A stretch of 64,000 nucleotides of DNA from Borborobacter arsenicus (GCF_003934165.1 NZ_ML133509.1:370544-434543); one strand, 5' to 3'. Shown: positions 45,379 to 55,141, numbered from the stretch's first letter. Notes: a model not told the origin generated them from the sequence alone. Made by a program: numbers and translations.

Positions 45379-46770
45379 TCAGGCCGCCCGCGTGGCCGGC
45401 TTGCGTCCGCCAAAGCCGCGGCGCTTGCCGCGGAACGGTTTCTTGGCCTGCGGCCTGTCGGTCGCCTGCTTGCCCGCGGCAGGCTTCTTGCCGAAGCCGT
45501 TTCGCGGCTTCTGCTCGCCGCGCGGCCGTCCGCTGCCCTCACCGCGCCTGGCATCGCTGTCATTGGCCGCCTCGATCGGCGGGCGGCCGGTGCGGGGCGG
45601 GCTTTTCGGGTCGGGCTGGTCGAGATAGTCGGCTGCGACCGGCAACTTCATGCGGATGATCTTTTCGACCTGCCGCAATTTGGCATTCTCGGAGGGGTCG
45701 CAAAGCGTGATGGCGATGCCGTCGGCGCCATTGCGGCCGGTGCGGCCGATGCGGTGGACATAACTCTCCGCCTCGTCCGGCAGGTCGAAATTCACCACAT
45801 GGCTGATGCCCGGAACATCGATGCCACGCGCGGCAATGTCGGTAGCGACAAGAATGCGCACCGAGCCGTCACGGAAACCGTTGAGTGCCTTCTGGCGGGC
45901 ATTTTGCGACTTGTTGCCGTGGATCACGGCTGCTTCGAAACCATCGCGACCGAGATCGCGGGTGACGCGGTCGGCCCCATGCTTGGTGCGGGCAAACACG
46001 ATGACCGAGCGCATCGCATCATCGGCCAGCATCTCGGAAAGAATCTGCCGCTTCTGCTTGACCCGGGCAAGCACCACGCTCTGCTTGATCTCGGCTGCGG
46101 TCGTGCTTTGCGGGGCGACCTGGACATGCACCGGGTCCTTCATGATGGTGCGGGCCAGCGCCTCGATCTCGGCCGGCATCGTCGCCGAAAACAGCGCCGT
46201 CTGCCGGTCCTTGTGGGTAGCCTTGGCCAGCCGCCGGACATCATGGATGAAGCCCATGTCGAGCATGCGGTCGGCCTCGTCCAGCACCAGCCAGCGGGTG
46301 TCGGACAGATTGACCTCGCCCTCGCGCACCAGATCGGTCAGGCGGCCGGGGGTCGCGACCAGCACATCGACGCCGGGCGCCATCTTCTTGACCTGGCTGA
46401 AGCGCGACACACCGCCGAGCACCAATGCCGTCGACACATGCAGGCCCTTGGTCAGCACGCGGATCGTGTCTTCGATCTGCACGGCAAGTTCGCGGGTGGG
46501 CGCCAGGATCAGCGCCCGCGCCGTCTTCGGCAGCCGCTTGGTGCCGAGCGCCACGATCTTGGTCAGGATCGGCAGGCTGAAGGCCGCCGTCTTGCCCGAT
46601 CCGGTCTGGGCAACAGCCAGCACGTCACGGCCTTCCAGATGTGCAGGGATTGCCTGGACCTGTATCGGCTTGGGCATATCGAAACCGGCCGCATGGGTTG
46701 CCTTCAAAAGGCCGCCGGAAATTCCAAGTTTGGCGAAACCGTTCAGTTCCGCAGTGTTTTCATTCGTCAA
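45379..46770 (-). CDS. DEAD-box RNA helicase, RhlE type
   Basis: A 463-residue ATP-dependent RNA helicase. The motifs appear in order: GFDMPKPIQVQAIP (Q motif), AVAQTGSGKT (I), APTRELAVQ (Ia), VATPGRL (Ib), VLDEADRMLD (II), FSATMP (III), ATDIAARGIDVPG (V) and YVHRIGRTGRNG (VI). The last 75 residues are a basic, Arg/Gly/Lys-rich tail that should bind RNA non-specifically. Such helicases assist ribosome assembly and RNA decay, often at low temperature. A structured 324-bp leader precedes it. Confidence 0.95.
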   Translation of the reverse strand: MTNENTAELNGFAKLGISGGLLKATHAAGFDMPKPIQVQAIPAHLEGRDVLAVAQTGSGKTAAFSLPILTKIVALGTKRLPKTARALILAPTRELAVQIEDTIRVLTKGLHVSTALVLGGVSRFSQVKKMAPGVDVLVATPGRLTDLVREGEVNLSDTRWLVLDEADRMLDMGFIHDVRRLAKATHKDRQTALFSATMPAEIEALARTIMKDPVHVQVAPQSTTAAEIKQSVVLARVKQKRQILSEMLADDAMRSVIVFARTKHGADRVTRDLGRDGFEAAVIHGNKSQNARQKALNGFRDGSVRILVATDIAARGIDVPGISHVVNFDLPDEAESYVHRIGRTGRNGADGIAITLCDPSENAKLRQVEKIIRMKLPVAADYLDQPDPKSPPRTGRPPIEAANDSDARRGEGSGRPRGEQKPRNGFGKKPAAGKQATDRPQAKKPFRGKRRGFGGRKPATRAA

Positions 46771-47094
46771 TTCAATCTTCTTTCACGCAGCCTGAGGCCG
46801 CAAAAATCGCTCGCGGCAAGGCGCAAACCTGCCGGCGAAATCATTTATGGAAACGACAAGGCGGCGGGCATCGTTCTGCCCGCGCGGCTGCGCTGTCGTG
46901 CCCGCAGACACCATGTCCGCAGGGCTCTTTCTCCGAAATCCGCTCATCGGAAAGGAGAAAACAGACGCAACCAGTCCCATCCTCGGGGAAAACCGGATTG
47001 CCCGGTCCAAGCGCCTATGATGCCGCATATGGGGCAAGGCAGGCGGAAAAGCAAATGATTTCTTGTGCAGCGCAGCAAAACGCGGTCAGGCCGA
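46771..47094 (-). other. Non-coding leader of the helicase gene with hairpins
   Basis: No gene is supported in this stretch. It contains GCGGGCA/TGCCCGC (46864-46870/46877-46883) and TTTCTCC/GGAGAAA (46928-46934/46954-46960). A long structured 5' untranslated region would fit cold-shock or self-regulated helicase genes; this is inference. The upstream neighbour DUF1697 ends near 47095 on the same strand, so read-through is also possible. Confidence 0.4.
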
Positions 47095-47631
47095 CTATCC
47101 GGCTGCCGTCTTCGCCAGTTCGGCGAGCTTCAGCACCGTGTTCCAATTGCGCGCTGTGTTGGCCACGCCGATGCCCTTGTCGAACTTCTCCGCGAGCTTC
47201 GACGTGCCGAAACCGTTCGGCGTATGCAGATAGGCAACCTTGCCCACCACTTCGATTCCCTCGCCGGATGCTGCAAAACCCCGCAGCGCCTCCACCCTGC
47301 CCTTGTCCGGCTCATCGGCCAGCACGGCCGCATGCAGGAACTTCGGCGTGGAGACAGCCTTGGGGAACGGATTGTTAGCGATCAATTCGTCCCATTCGGC
47401 TTGCGTCACAGCGTGGATCGCTTTCTCGAAGCCGAATTCCCGTGCGCATATCGCGGCAATTGTCGAGATCACCGTCTCGCGTGCCTTCCTGCTCTTCAGC
47501 ACCGCATTGCCGCTATTGATATAGGTGGCGACATTCTCGAAGCCGGCCTTGCCCAGCGCCTCGCGCAACGGCTTGGTGGGAAGCTGGGTTGCCCCGCCGA
47601 CGCCTCGAAACAGTATTATGAAGACAGTCAT
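47095..47631 (-). CDS. DUF1697 family protein
   Basis: A 178-residue protein of the DUF1697 family, function unknown. FIILFRGVGGATQLPTKPLR and NVATYINSGNAVLKS are the conserved N-terminal blocks, with RNWNTVLKLAEL near the C-terminus. Length matches the family. It follows the threonine ammonia-lyase gene by 11 bp on the same strand and may be co-transcribed. Confidence 0.88.
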   Translation of the reverse strand: MTVFIILFRGVGGATQLPTKPLREALGKAGFENVATYINSGNAVLKSRKARETVISTIAAICAREFGFEKAIHAVTQAEWDELIANNPFPKAVSTPKFLHAAVLADEPDKGRVEALRGFAASGEGIEVVGKVAYLHTPNGFGTSKLAEKFDKGIGVANTARNWNTVLKLAELAKTAAG

Positions 47632-47642
47632 CTGCCCTCCGG

Positions 47643-48899
47643 TCAGATCACCAGTCCGGCGATCGTCTCATTGTCTGTTATGTCCTGATAGGCCCAGCCG
47701 GCCTCGTGGAAGCGCTTGGCCAGCACCTCGAAATTCTTGCGGTCCTTGGTTTCGATGCCGATCAGCACCGAGCCGAAATTGCGGGCCGACTTCTTCAGAT
47801 ATTCGAAGCGGGCAATGTCGTCGTCCGGCCCGAGCAGGCCGAGGAAATCGCGCAATGCGCCTGGCCTTTGCGGGAAGCGGAAGATGAAATATTTCTTCAA
47901 GCCTTCGAAGCGCAGCGCCCGCTCCTTCACATCGGGCAGGCGCTCGAAATCGAAATTGCCGCCGGAAACCACCAGGACGATCGTCTTGCCGCGAATTTCC
48001 TTGCGCGGAAAATCCTTCAAGGCATCAATCGCCAGCGCACCGGCGGGTTCTAGCACCACGCCTTCAATGTTCAGCATCTCGATCATGGTGGCGCAAAGGC
48101 GATTTTCTGGGATAAGCCGCACCGCGCTCTCGTCGAACTCCTTGAGATGGCGGAAGGTCTCGCGCCCGATCTCGGCCACGGCCGCGCCATCGACAAAATT
48201 GTCGACCTGGTTGAGCTTGACGCGCTTGCCCGTGCGCAGGCTCTCCTTCAGGCTTGCGGCGCCGGCCGGCTCGCAAAAGACGAAGCGCGGCTCCTGGCCG
48301 ATTTCGTGAAAATAGCCGGTCACGCCTGCCGCCAGCCCGCCGCCGCCCACCGGCAGCACGACCATATCTGCCGTCCGGCCCTCAGGCAATTGGGCCATGA
48401 TCTCAAGCGCGACCGTCGCCTGCCCCTCGATGATATCCTTGTGGTCGAAGGGCGGCACCATGTGGGCGCCTGCACTTTCGGTGAAATCGAGCGCCGCGCG
48501 ATAGCAGGCGTCGAAAAAATCTCCAACGAGGCGGATTTCGACGAAATCGCCGCCGAACAGCCGCGTCTTGTCGATCTTCTGCTGCGGCGTGGTCACCGGC
48601 ATGAAGACGACGCCCTTCTTGCCGAAATGCCGGCACACGAAAGCAAAACCCTGGGCATGGTTGCCAGCCGATGCGCAGACGAAAAGCTCGGCATTATTAC
48701 CGGCAGCCAGCGTCTTGCGGAAGAAATTGAAGGCGCCGCGAATCTTGTAGGAACGGACCGGCGACAGGTCTTCGCGCTTCAGGAAAACATGCGCTCCCGT
48801 CTTGCGCGACAGATAGCTGTTTTCCTGCAGCGGCGTCTGCGGAAACAGTTCGCGCAAGGCGGTTGCTGCCACTGAAACCTTGTCGGCAAAACTTGTCAT
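47643..48899 (-). CDS. ilvA: Threonine ammonia-lyase (biosynthetic, ACT-containing)
   Basis: A 418-residue PLP enzyme making 2-oxobutanoate from threonine, the first step to isoleucine. Lys52 in SPVRSYKIRGAFN holds PLP; ASAGNHAQGFAF and LPVGGGGLAAGV are the substrate and phosphate loops. The C-terminal 85 residues (YFIFRFPQRPGALRDFLGLL onward) form one ACT-like domain, allowing isoleucine feedback. The start at 48899 is set by homology; the longer frame to 49127 overlaps the trkH start and has no sense upstream. Confidence 0.93.
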   Translation of the reverse strand: MTSFADKVSVAATALRELFPQTPLQENSYLSRKTGAHVFLKREDLSPVRSYKIRGAFNFFRKTLAAGNNAELFVCASAGNHAQGFAFVCRHFGKKGVVFMPVTTPQQKIDKTRLFGGDFVEIRLVGDFFDACYRAALDFTESAGAHMVPPFDHKDIIEGQATVALEIMAQLPEGRTADMVVLPVGGGGLAAGVTGYFHEIGQEPRFVFCEPAGAASLKESLRTGKRVKLNQVDNFVDGAAVAEIGRETFRHLKEFDESAVRLIPENRLCATMIEMLNIEGVVLEPAGALAIDALKDFPRKEIRGKTIVLVVSGGNFDFERLPDVKERALRFEGLKKYFIFRFPQRPGALRDFLGLLGPDDDIARFEYLKKSARNFGSVLIGIETKDRKNFEVLAKRFHEAGWAYQDITDNETIAGLVI

Positions 48900-49094
48900 C
48901 ACAACAGTCCTTTGCCGCCGCCCCAGGCGGCGTTTCCTTGCCGGGCCTGCCGGATTAAGCATGCCGTGCCTGCTTCGTACACAAGAGACCCGCGCCCGCC
49001 TATTGCATATTCGCCGCGATGACGCCACTGTCGCCCGCCTGCGGCCGCGTCCAGGGGATCGGCACGGCCGCGACAGCAGGGGTCTCGTCTTTTC

Positions 49095-50552
49095 GTGAAT
49101 AGAATAGCCATTCGCGCCGCGATCCACGTTGCTGCGGTCTTTGCCATCTACCTCTCCGCCGCCATGCTGATTCCAGCTGCGACCGATCTTTACTACGGCA
49201 ACAATGACTGGCAGGCCTTTGGGTTTTCGGCGCTGTTCATGGGCGGCCTTGCCCTGGCCATAGCCTTGGCGACACGCGGCAATACGCCCCCGGTCAACAC
49301 ACGTTTTGGCTTCCTTCTCGTCAACCTCTTGTGGTTCACCCTGGCAATTGCGGGTGCTGTGCCGTTCATGGCCTCGTCTCTAGAACTCAGTGTTGCCGAT
49401 GCCTTCTTCGAATCCGTCTCCGGCATCACCACCACCGGGTCGACCGTGATCAATGGTCTCGATACCGCTCCTCCAGGCTTGCTGCTTTGGCGCTCACTGC
49501 TGAACTTCATGGGCGGGCTTGGTGTGATCGCACTTGGCCTGTTCCTCCTGCCTTTTCTGAACATTGGCGGGATTTCCTACTTCAAGATCGAATCGTCCGA
49601 CATCGAGGATCGGCCCTTCGAGCGCTTCCAGACATTCACCGTCAGCCTGATCGGCGTCTATACGTCGCTCGTAACTGTCTGCGCGATTTGCTACACGGCC
49701 GCCGGCATGGGCACCTTCGATGCGGTCAATCACGCCATGTCCACTTTAGCGACCGGGGGTCTGTCGACACACGACACATCTTTCGTCCGTTATGCCGATT
49801 CACCTGCCATATTATGGATCGGCACGATTTTCATGTTCATCGGCGGCCTGCCGTTCTCCATCATGATCCTGTTTGCCATTCGCGGGCGTTTCGATGCCTT
49901 GCGCGACCCTCAGATACGGGTCTTTGCCGGCTATTGCCTCGTCTTTGCGATAGCGGTGGCGATCTATCTGCGCATCGAACAGGGCGTGCCTTTTTTCGAG
50001 GCACTGACTCATTCGGCGTTCAACTTCATGTCGATCATCACCACCACCGGCTTTTCCAGCGACGACTACACGCAATGGGGTCCCTTCGCCGTCGCCTGCA
50101 TCTTCGTGGCCACCTTTCTCGGCGGCTGTTCCGGCTCGACCACCGGCGGCATCAAGGCCTACCGGTTCCTGATCCTGTTCGAACTGCTGGCCAACGGCCT
50201 GCGCCGCCTGATCTATCCCAGCACGGTCCAGCCTGTGCGCTATGGCGAACGCACCGTCGATGCCGACATGCAGCGCGCCGTGGTCCTGTTCATCTCGTCC
50301 TTCATCGTATTGTGGGCGATCGCCACCATTCTTCTCGGGGCAACCGGCCTCGACCTGGTCACAGCCATGACCGGGGCGCTCACCGCGCTTACCAATGTCG
50401 GCCCCGGCCTTGGCCCGATAATCGGCCCGGCCGGCAATTTCTCCTCCCTGCCCGACACCGCCAAATGGATCCTGTCGGCAGCGATGCTCCTGGGGCGACT
50501 TGAAATCCTTTCCGTGCTTGTGCTTTTCACGCCCACCTTCTGGGGGCGGTAG
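49095..50552 (+). CDS. trkH: TrkH-family potassium uptake protein
   Basis: A 485-residue multi-pass K+ channel-like transporter. The four selectivity-filter repeats are visible: FESVSGITTTGST, MSTLATGGLSTHD, FNFMSIITTTGFSSDD and ALTALTNVGPGLGP. LLNFMGGLGVIALGLFLLPF follows the first loop. It normally works with the cytosolic TrkA regulator, which is not in the window. The start is a GTG at 49095, divergent from ilvA over 195 bp. Confidence 0.94.
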   Translation: MNRIAIRAAIHVAAVFAIYLSAAMLIPAATDLYYGNNDWQAFGFSALFMGGLALAIALATRGNTPPVNTRFGFLLVNLLWFTLAIAGAVPFMASSLELSVADAFFESVSGITTTGSTVINGLDTAPPGLLLWRSLLNFMGGLGVIALGLFLLPFLNIGGISYFKIESSDIEDRPFERFQTFTVSLIGVYTSLVTVCAICYTAAGMGTFDAVNHAMSTLATGGLSTHDTSFVRYADSPAILWIGTIFMFIGGLPFSIMILFAIRGRFDALRDPQIRVFAGYCLVFAIAVAIYLRIEQGVPFFEALTHSAFNFMSIITTTGFSSDDYTQWGPFAVACIFVATFLGGCSGSTTGGIKAYRFLILFELLANGLRRLIYPSTVQPVRYGERTVDADMQRAVVLFISSFIVLWAIATILLGATGLDLVTAMTGALTALTNVGPGLGPIIGPAGNFSSLPDTAKWILSAAMLLGRLEILSVLVLFTPTFWGR

Positions 50553-50644
50553 AGTCTCCGGACGGCAACAAGCCGGCACAATCGAGCGGGCCGCGGCGGC
50601 GTCACGGCTGGACCGGGGGCGCTGCACGCCCTATCAGGTTTAAA

Positions 50645-51823
50645 ATGATGTTTCGGTCTTTGTCCGTCAGGCTCGGGATTGTTGCGGTGCTGGCGCTCAT
50701 GCTTGCCGGCTGCGCGGGCCAGAACGCCCGCGAATTGCTTGTCGGCTCGACCGTCGAGGCGCCCGCCGAGGCAATCGCCGGGCGGCATCAGATATTCGTG
50801 GCCACAACCCGTGCCAAGGCGACCGATACACGCGAGGTCTATGCCGGCGAGCGCTCCCCCACGGTGAGCTTCGCCGAGGTGGCAATGACGGTACCCGCCA
50901 TCCACAAGGCCGGCGCGATCGAGCGGCGCAAGCAGAGCCAGCGCCCCGACCCTACCAAATATTTCACCGCCGAGGGCATCACCACCTTCGACAGCAGCGA
51001 TGCCTTTGCCAGGTCGCTACGAGCCGACATCGCCGCGCGCGGCGGTCGCGCGCTGGTCTTCGTCCATGGCTACAACACGGCCTTCGACAGCGCCGTCTAT
51101 CGACTGACGCAGATCGTGCATGACGCGAACTATGCCGGAACGCCGGTGCTGTTTTCCTGGGCCTCCGGCGGCAGGCTTTCCGACTACGTCTATGACAACA
51201 ACAGCGCCACGGCCGCGCGCGACGCGCTGGAGCAGACCCTGCGGCTGGTTGCCCGCTCGGGCGCCAAGCGCATCGACATCATCGCCCATTCAATGGGTAC
51301 CTGGGCGACAATGGAGGCGCTGCGCCAGCTCGCCATCACCAACGACCGCGATCTGCATGGCAAGCTTGGCGATGTCGTGCTTGCCTCCCCCGACATCGAT
51401 GTCGACGTCTTCAAGAGCCAGATGAAGCGCTACGGCAAGCCCGACAAGCCGTTCTTCCTGTTCCTGTCGGGCGACGACCGCGCGCTGGAACTGTCGCGCA
51501 TCATCGCCGGCAACAAGCCGCGGCTTGGCGGCTACAAGGACGCTGCCGACATTGCCAGCTTGGGCGTTACCGTGATCGATCTTACCAATGTCGCCGCCGG
51601 CGACAGGCTCAACCACACCAAATTCGCCGATAACCCCGCCCTGATTGCCCTGCTCGGCGAAAAACTGGCCGAGGACGACACATTCGACGCCAACCGGCCG
51701 CAGGTTGGCGACAGGATCGGCACACTGGCGGGCGGCATCACCCAGACCATCACCTCGGCGGCCGAGATCGTCATCACCACGCCCTTCGAAGTGCTCAATG
51801 TCATGGTGGGTGGCGGGAACTAG
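50645..51823 (+). CDS. Alpha/beta hydrolase lipoprotein (DUF900)
   Basis: A 392-residue probable lipoprotein. The signal peptide ends in the lipobox MLAGCAGQN (lipidated Cys near 22). The catalytic domain has LVFVHGYNTAFDSAVYRLTQ (oxyanion region), the nucleophile Ser in IIAHSMGTW, and LASPDIDVDVF with a likely catalytic Asp, matching the DUF900 group of alpha/beta hydrolases. The substrate is unknown. It sits alone between trkH and the sensor kinase gene. Confidence 0.88.
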   Translation: MMFRSLSVRLGIVAVLALMLAGCAGQNARELLVGSTVEAPAEAIAGRHQIFVATTRAKATDTREVYAGERSPTVSFAEVAMTVPAIHKAGAIERRKQSQRPDPTKYFTAEGITTFDSSDAFARSLRADIAARGGRALVFVHGYNTAFDSAVYRLTQIVHDANYAGTPVLFSWASGGRLSDYVYDNNSATAARDALEQTLRLVARSGAKRIDIIAHSMGTWATMEALRQLAITNDRDLHGKLGDVVLASPDIDVDVFKSQMKRYGKPDKPFFLFLSGDDRALELSRIIAGNKPRLGGYKDAADIASLGVTVIDLTNVAAGDRLNHTKFADNPALIALLGEKLAEDDTFDANRPQVGDRIGTLAGGITQTITSAAEIVITTPFEVLNVMVGGGN

Positions 51824-51909
51824 GGACCCCTAGCAGCGGCCCGATTGTGCGCCGGACAGGCCCGGTGTAGGAGACCTGATCCGCATCGCCCAGCCGGAAC
51901 CTCAATGGG

Positions 51910-53757
51910 ATGGTGACGAAACTACTCTCAAATACCCGCGTGCTCTGGCTCGGCCTGCTGGTGATGACGTTCGCCATCGCCATTGCCGTATATGGCGGCT
52001 CGTTTGCGACCCGCGCTTATCTCGACCAGGCGGCGGCACGCGGCGAGACCACGCTTCGGCTGGCGGTCGCGGCACTGCGTGGCCATATGAGCCGCTTCGA
52101 GCCCCTGCCCGCGCTGATTGCCGACCACGACGACATCAAGGCATTGGTGAACAATCCCGGCAACGCCGTGTTGCGCGCCGAGGCAAATCTCTATCTCAAG
52201 GAGATCAACGAGCTTCTGAAGTCATCCGACATCTACGTGCTGCTGACGGACGGCGAAACCATCGCCGCCAGCAACTACGATGCACCTTTGAGCTTCGTCG
52301 GGCAGAACTTCAGCTATCGTCCCTATTATCAGGATGCCGTCCAGGGCCGGCCTGGGCGCTTCTTCGCGCTCGGCACGACATCGCTCAAGCGCGGTTATTA
52401 TTTCTCCGCCCCGGTATGGGTGGGCAACGAGATCCGGGGCGTCGTCGTCTTCAAGGTCGATATCGAGCCCATCGAAGCCTCCTGGAAAGGCGGCGAATAC
52501 GAGATCATCGTCTCGGACCCCGAAGGCATCATCTTCATGACCGGCCGGCCGGAATGGCTCTATTCCGGCCTCCTGCCGCTGACGCGGGAACGGCTGGCGC
52601 GAACCGAGGCGTCGCGCCGCTACGCCAATGCGACGCTGCACGACCTCCCGGTCAGATATGGCCGCTTCCAGCAGGCGCACCGGCTGATGAATATCACGAC
52701 CGGCGATGCCAGCCGCGAATATCTGGTCGTGGACGAGCCAATGCCGGAAGCCGGCTGGACCGTCAGCGTCCTGCTCGATACCGGTTCGGCCCGGGCGCAG
52801 GCGCTCACCAGCGTTGCCGCCGGCCTGCTCCTGCTCAGCCTTGCCACGCTAGGCGGCGCGATCATCTACCAGCGGCGCGCACGGCTTGCCGAGCGTATGC
52901 AGATGCAGCACAACGCCCGTGAAGAGCTCGAGCGCCGGGTCGAGGAACGCACCGCCGACCTCGCCTCGGTCAACAGCCGGCTGGAACGGGAAGTCACCGA
53001 GCGGCGTGCCACCGAGCAGAAATTGCGCAAGACCCAGGCCGATCTGATCCAGGCCGGCAAGCTCGCAGCACTCGGCCAGATGTCGGCGGCGCTCTCGCAT
53101 GAGTTCAACCAGCCCCTGGCGGCAGTGAAGACCTATGCCGACAATGCCGCGATCCTGATCGACCGCGAGCGCATCGCCGAGGCCCGCGACAATGTCTCGC
53201 GCATCTCAACGCTGACCGACCGCATGGCCGCCATCAGCCGGCATCTGCGCAATTTCGCGCGCAAGCCCAATGAGAAGCTGGGTCGGGTCGCCCTTGCCGA
53301 GGTTGTCAACGACACGCTCGAAATCGTCGCCTGGAGGCTCAAGGCCGCGGGCGCGACAGTTGCCGTCGATCTCGGCCACGTGCCGCCGATGGTGCATGCC
53401 GGCAGCGTCCGCCTTCAGCAGGTACTGGTCAATATCGTCTCCAATGCCGCCGATGCGGTCGAGGGCCTGCCGGACCGTACCATCGAGCTTTGCGCCCGGC
53501 GCAACGGCGACATGGTTACCATCACCATACGCGACCACGGTCCCGGCGTGCCGGAAGCGATTGCCACGCGCATCTTCGACCCGTTCTTCTCCACCAAGGG
53601 TGTGGGCAAGGGTCTCGGCCTTGGCTTGTCTATTTCCTACAATATTGTCAAAGACTTCGGCGGAAGTCTGTCGGTAGAGAATCATCCCGGGGGCGGTGCG
53701 CTGTTCACGATCGAGCTCGTCGCCGCCGAGGCCGCCAGCCAGGAGGCCGCGGAATGA
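51910..53757 (+). CDS. DctB-like sensor histidine kinase
   Basis: A 615-residue membrane kinase. A first membrane helix (about residues 11-30), a periplasmic double-Cache-like sensor (about 31-295, with SYRPYYQDAVQGRPGRFFAL as in DctB), a second helix (about 299-320), a coiled coil (325-380), the H-box MSAALSHEFNQPLAAVKTYA with His397, and an ATPase domain (NIVSNAADAVEG, DHGPGVPEAIATRIFDPFFS, GLGLGLSISYNIV) follow in order. It likely senses a C4 or related carboxylate and phosphorylates the coupled regulator, whose start overlaps its stop (ATGA). Confidence 0.92.
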   Translation: MVTKLLSNTRVLWLGLLVMTFAIAIAVYGGSFATRAYLDQAAARGETTLRLAVAALRGHMSRFEPLPALIADHDDIKALVNNPGNAVLRAEANLYLKEINELLKSSDIYVLLTDGETIAASNYDAPLSFVGQNFSYRPYYQDAVQGRPGRFFALGTTSLKRGYYFSAPVWVGNEIRGVVVFKVDIEPIEASWKGGEYEIIVSDPEGIIFMTGRPEWLYSGLLPLTRERLARTEASRRYANATLHDLPVRYGRFQQAHRLMNITTGDASREYLVVDEPMPEAGWTVSVLLDTGSARAQALTSVAAGLLLLSLATLGGAIIYQRRARLAERMQMQHNAREELERRVEERTADLASVNSRLEREVTERRATEQKLRKTQADLIQAGKLAALGQMSAALSHEFNQPLAAVKTYADNAAILIDRERIAEARDNVSRISTLTDRMAAISRHLRNFARKPNEKLGRVALAEVVNDTLEIVAWRLKAAGATVAVDLGHVPPMVHAGSVRLQQVLVNIVSNAADAVEGLPDRTIELCARRNGDMVTITIRDHGPGVPEAIATRIFDPFFSTKGVGKGLGLGLSISYNIVKDFGGSLSVENHPGGGALFTIELVAAEAASQEAAE

Positions 53758-55097
53758 AGCCGCCGCTCGTGTTGCTGGTCGAGGATGAAGATGAACTGCG
53801 CCGATCGACCGCGCAGTCGCTGGACCTGTCCGGCTTCGCGGTGCGCGACATGGCCAGCGCCGAACGCGCCCTCGATCTCATCAATCCCGGCTTCAACGGC
53901 ATCGTCGTCACCGATATCCGCATGCCCGGCATGGACGGCATGACGCTGATGGGACGCATCCATGAAATCGATGCCGATATTCCCGTCATCCTCACCACCG
54001 GGCATGGCGATGTGCAACTGGCGGTCAAGGCAATGCGCGAAGGCGCCTATGATTTCATCGAAAAGCCCTTCGCCACGGAGAACCTGGCAACGGTGGTGGC
54101 GCGGGCGCTGGACCGGCGCAATCTGGTTCTGGAAAACCGCCTGCTGCGCGCGGTGGCCGGCAAGCGCGACGACATCGAAGCGCGTCTTCCCGGCCGCACC
54201 CAGGCCATGATCGACCTGCGCTATCGCCTTCGCGCGGTGGCCGCCACCGATGCCGATGTGCTGATCGTCGGCGATACCGGGACCGGCAAGGAGGTCGCGG
54301 CCCGCGCGCTGCACGACATCAGCGGGCGCGCCAGCAAGCCGTTCGTCGCGATCAATTGCGCCGCGCTGCCGGCCAACCTCATAGAAAGCGAGCTGTTCGG
54401 CCACGAGGCCGGCGCATTTGCCGGCGCCATCCGCGCACGCTTCGGCAAATTCGAACACGCCCGCGGCGGCACCATCCTGCTCGACGAGATCGGCTCCATG
54501 CCCGCCGATCTCCAGGCCAAGCTGCTGCGCGTCATCCAGGAGCGCGTCATCACCAGGCTGGGCTCCAACGAACCCATCCCGCTCGACGTGCGCTTCATCG
54601 CCACCAGCAAGGGCGACCTCGAGGCCGAAGTGGCGGCCGGCCATTTCCGCGCCGACCTGCTCTATCGGCTCAATGTCATTACGCTACGCCTGCCTTCGCT
54701 TGCAGCCCGGCGCGAAGACGTGCCGCTGCTTTTCCTCCAGCTCATCCGCGAAGCGGCCGCGCGCTATCGTCTCGATGAGGTGGACGTGCCGCCGCATGTG
54801 ATTGCCGATATCGCGCATCGGAACTGGCCGGGAAATGTGCGCGAATTGCGCAACGCCGCGGATCGCTATGTGCTCGGCCTTGGCCTGTCGTCGGACGAAG
54901 ACGCCACGCCCGACAACGGTCCGCCACGGCTTGCCGACCGCGTCGCCGATTTCGAGAAGAGCGTGATCTCCGGTGCGCTGCTTGCCCATGCCGGCAGCCT
55001 GAAGGCGGTCTATGAATCGCTCGGAATCTCGCGCAAGACGCTTTACGAGAAAATGCAGCGTTACGGCCTCGACAAGCGCTACTCGGGTCAGGAATAG
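53754..55097 (+). CDS. DctD-like NtrC-family response regulator with GAFAGA loop
   Basis: A 447-residue regulator. The receiver domain (1-125) has E10-D11-E12-D13, phospho-acceptor Asp54 in VVTDIRMPG, and Lys104. The AAA+ domain has Walker A GDTGTGKE (173-180) and Walker B ILLDEIGSMP, and the C-terminus a Fis-type helix-turn-helix (LGISRKTLYEKMQRYGLDKR). The sigma54-contact loop reads GAFAGA (220-225) instead of GAFTGA; the Thr is Ala223. It overlaps the kinase gene by 4 bp and precedes tctCBA, its likely target. Confidence 0.93.
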   Translation: MKPPLVLLVEDEDELRRSTAQSLDLSGFAVRDMASAERALDLINPGFNGIVVTDIRMPGMDGMTLMGRIHEIDADIPVILTTGHGDVQLAVKAMREGAYDFIEKPFATENLATVVARALDRRNLVLENRLLRAVAGKRDDIEARLPGRTQAMIDLRYRLRAVAATDADVLIVGDTGTGKEVAARALHDISGRASKPFVAINCAALPANLIESELFGHEAGAFAGAIRARFGKFEHARGGTILLDEIGSMPADLQAKLLRVIQERVITRLGSNEPIPLDVRFIATSKGDLEAEVAAGHFRADLLYRLNVITLRLPSLAARREDVPLLFLQLIREAAARYRLDEVDVPPHVIADIAHRNWPGNVRELRNAADRYVLGLGLSSDEDATPDNGPPRLADRVADFEKSVISGALLAHAGSLKAVYESLGISRKTLYEKMQRYGLDKRYSGQE

Positions 55098-55104
55098 CCG
55101 CTTC

Positions 55105-55120
55105 CGGCACGGCTCGGGCT
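55105..55120 (+). promoter_or_regulatory. Possible sigma54 promoter of tctCBA
   Basis: CGGCACG-GCTC-GGGCT keeps the invariant GG (55106-55107) and GC (55118-55119) ten bases apart and matches six of seven -24 positions, but the -12 box lacks TT. It lies about 206 bp upstream of tctC. This is weak evidence on its own. Confidence 0.3.
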
Positions 55121-55127
55121 TGCCAAT

Positions 55128-55141
55128 GTGTGGGATCACAC
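55128..55141. promoter_or_regulatory. Inverted repeat, candidate regulator site upstream of tctC
   Basis: GTGTG (55128-55132) and CACAC (55137-55141) form a perfect dyad around GGAT in the 228-bp space between the regulator gene and tctC. It could be a binding site for the adjacent DctD-like protein; this is inference. Confidence 0.4.
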
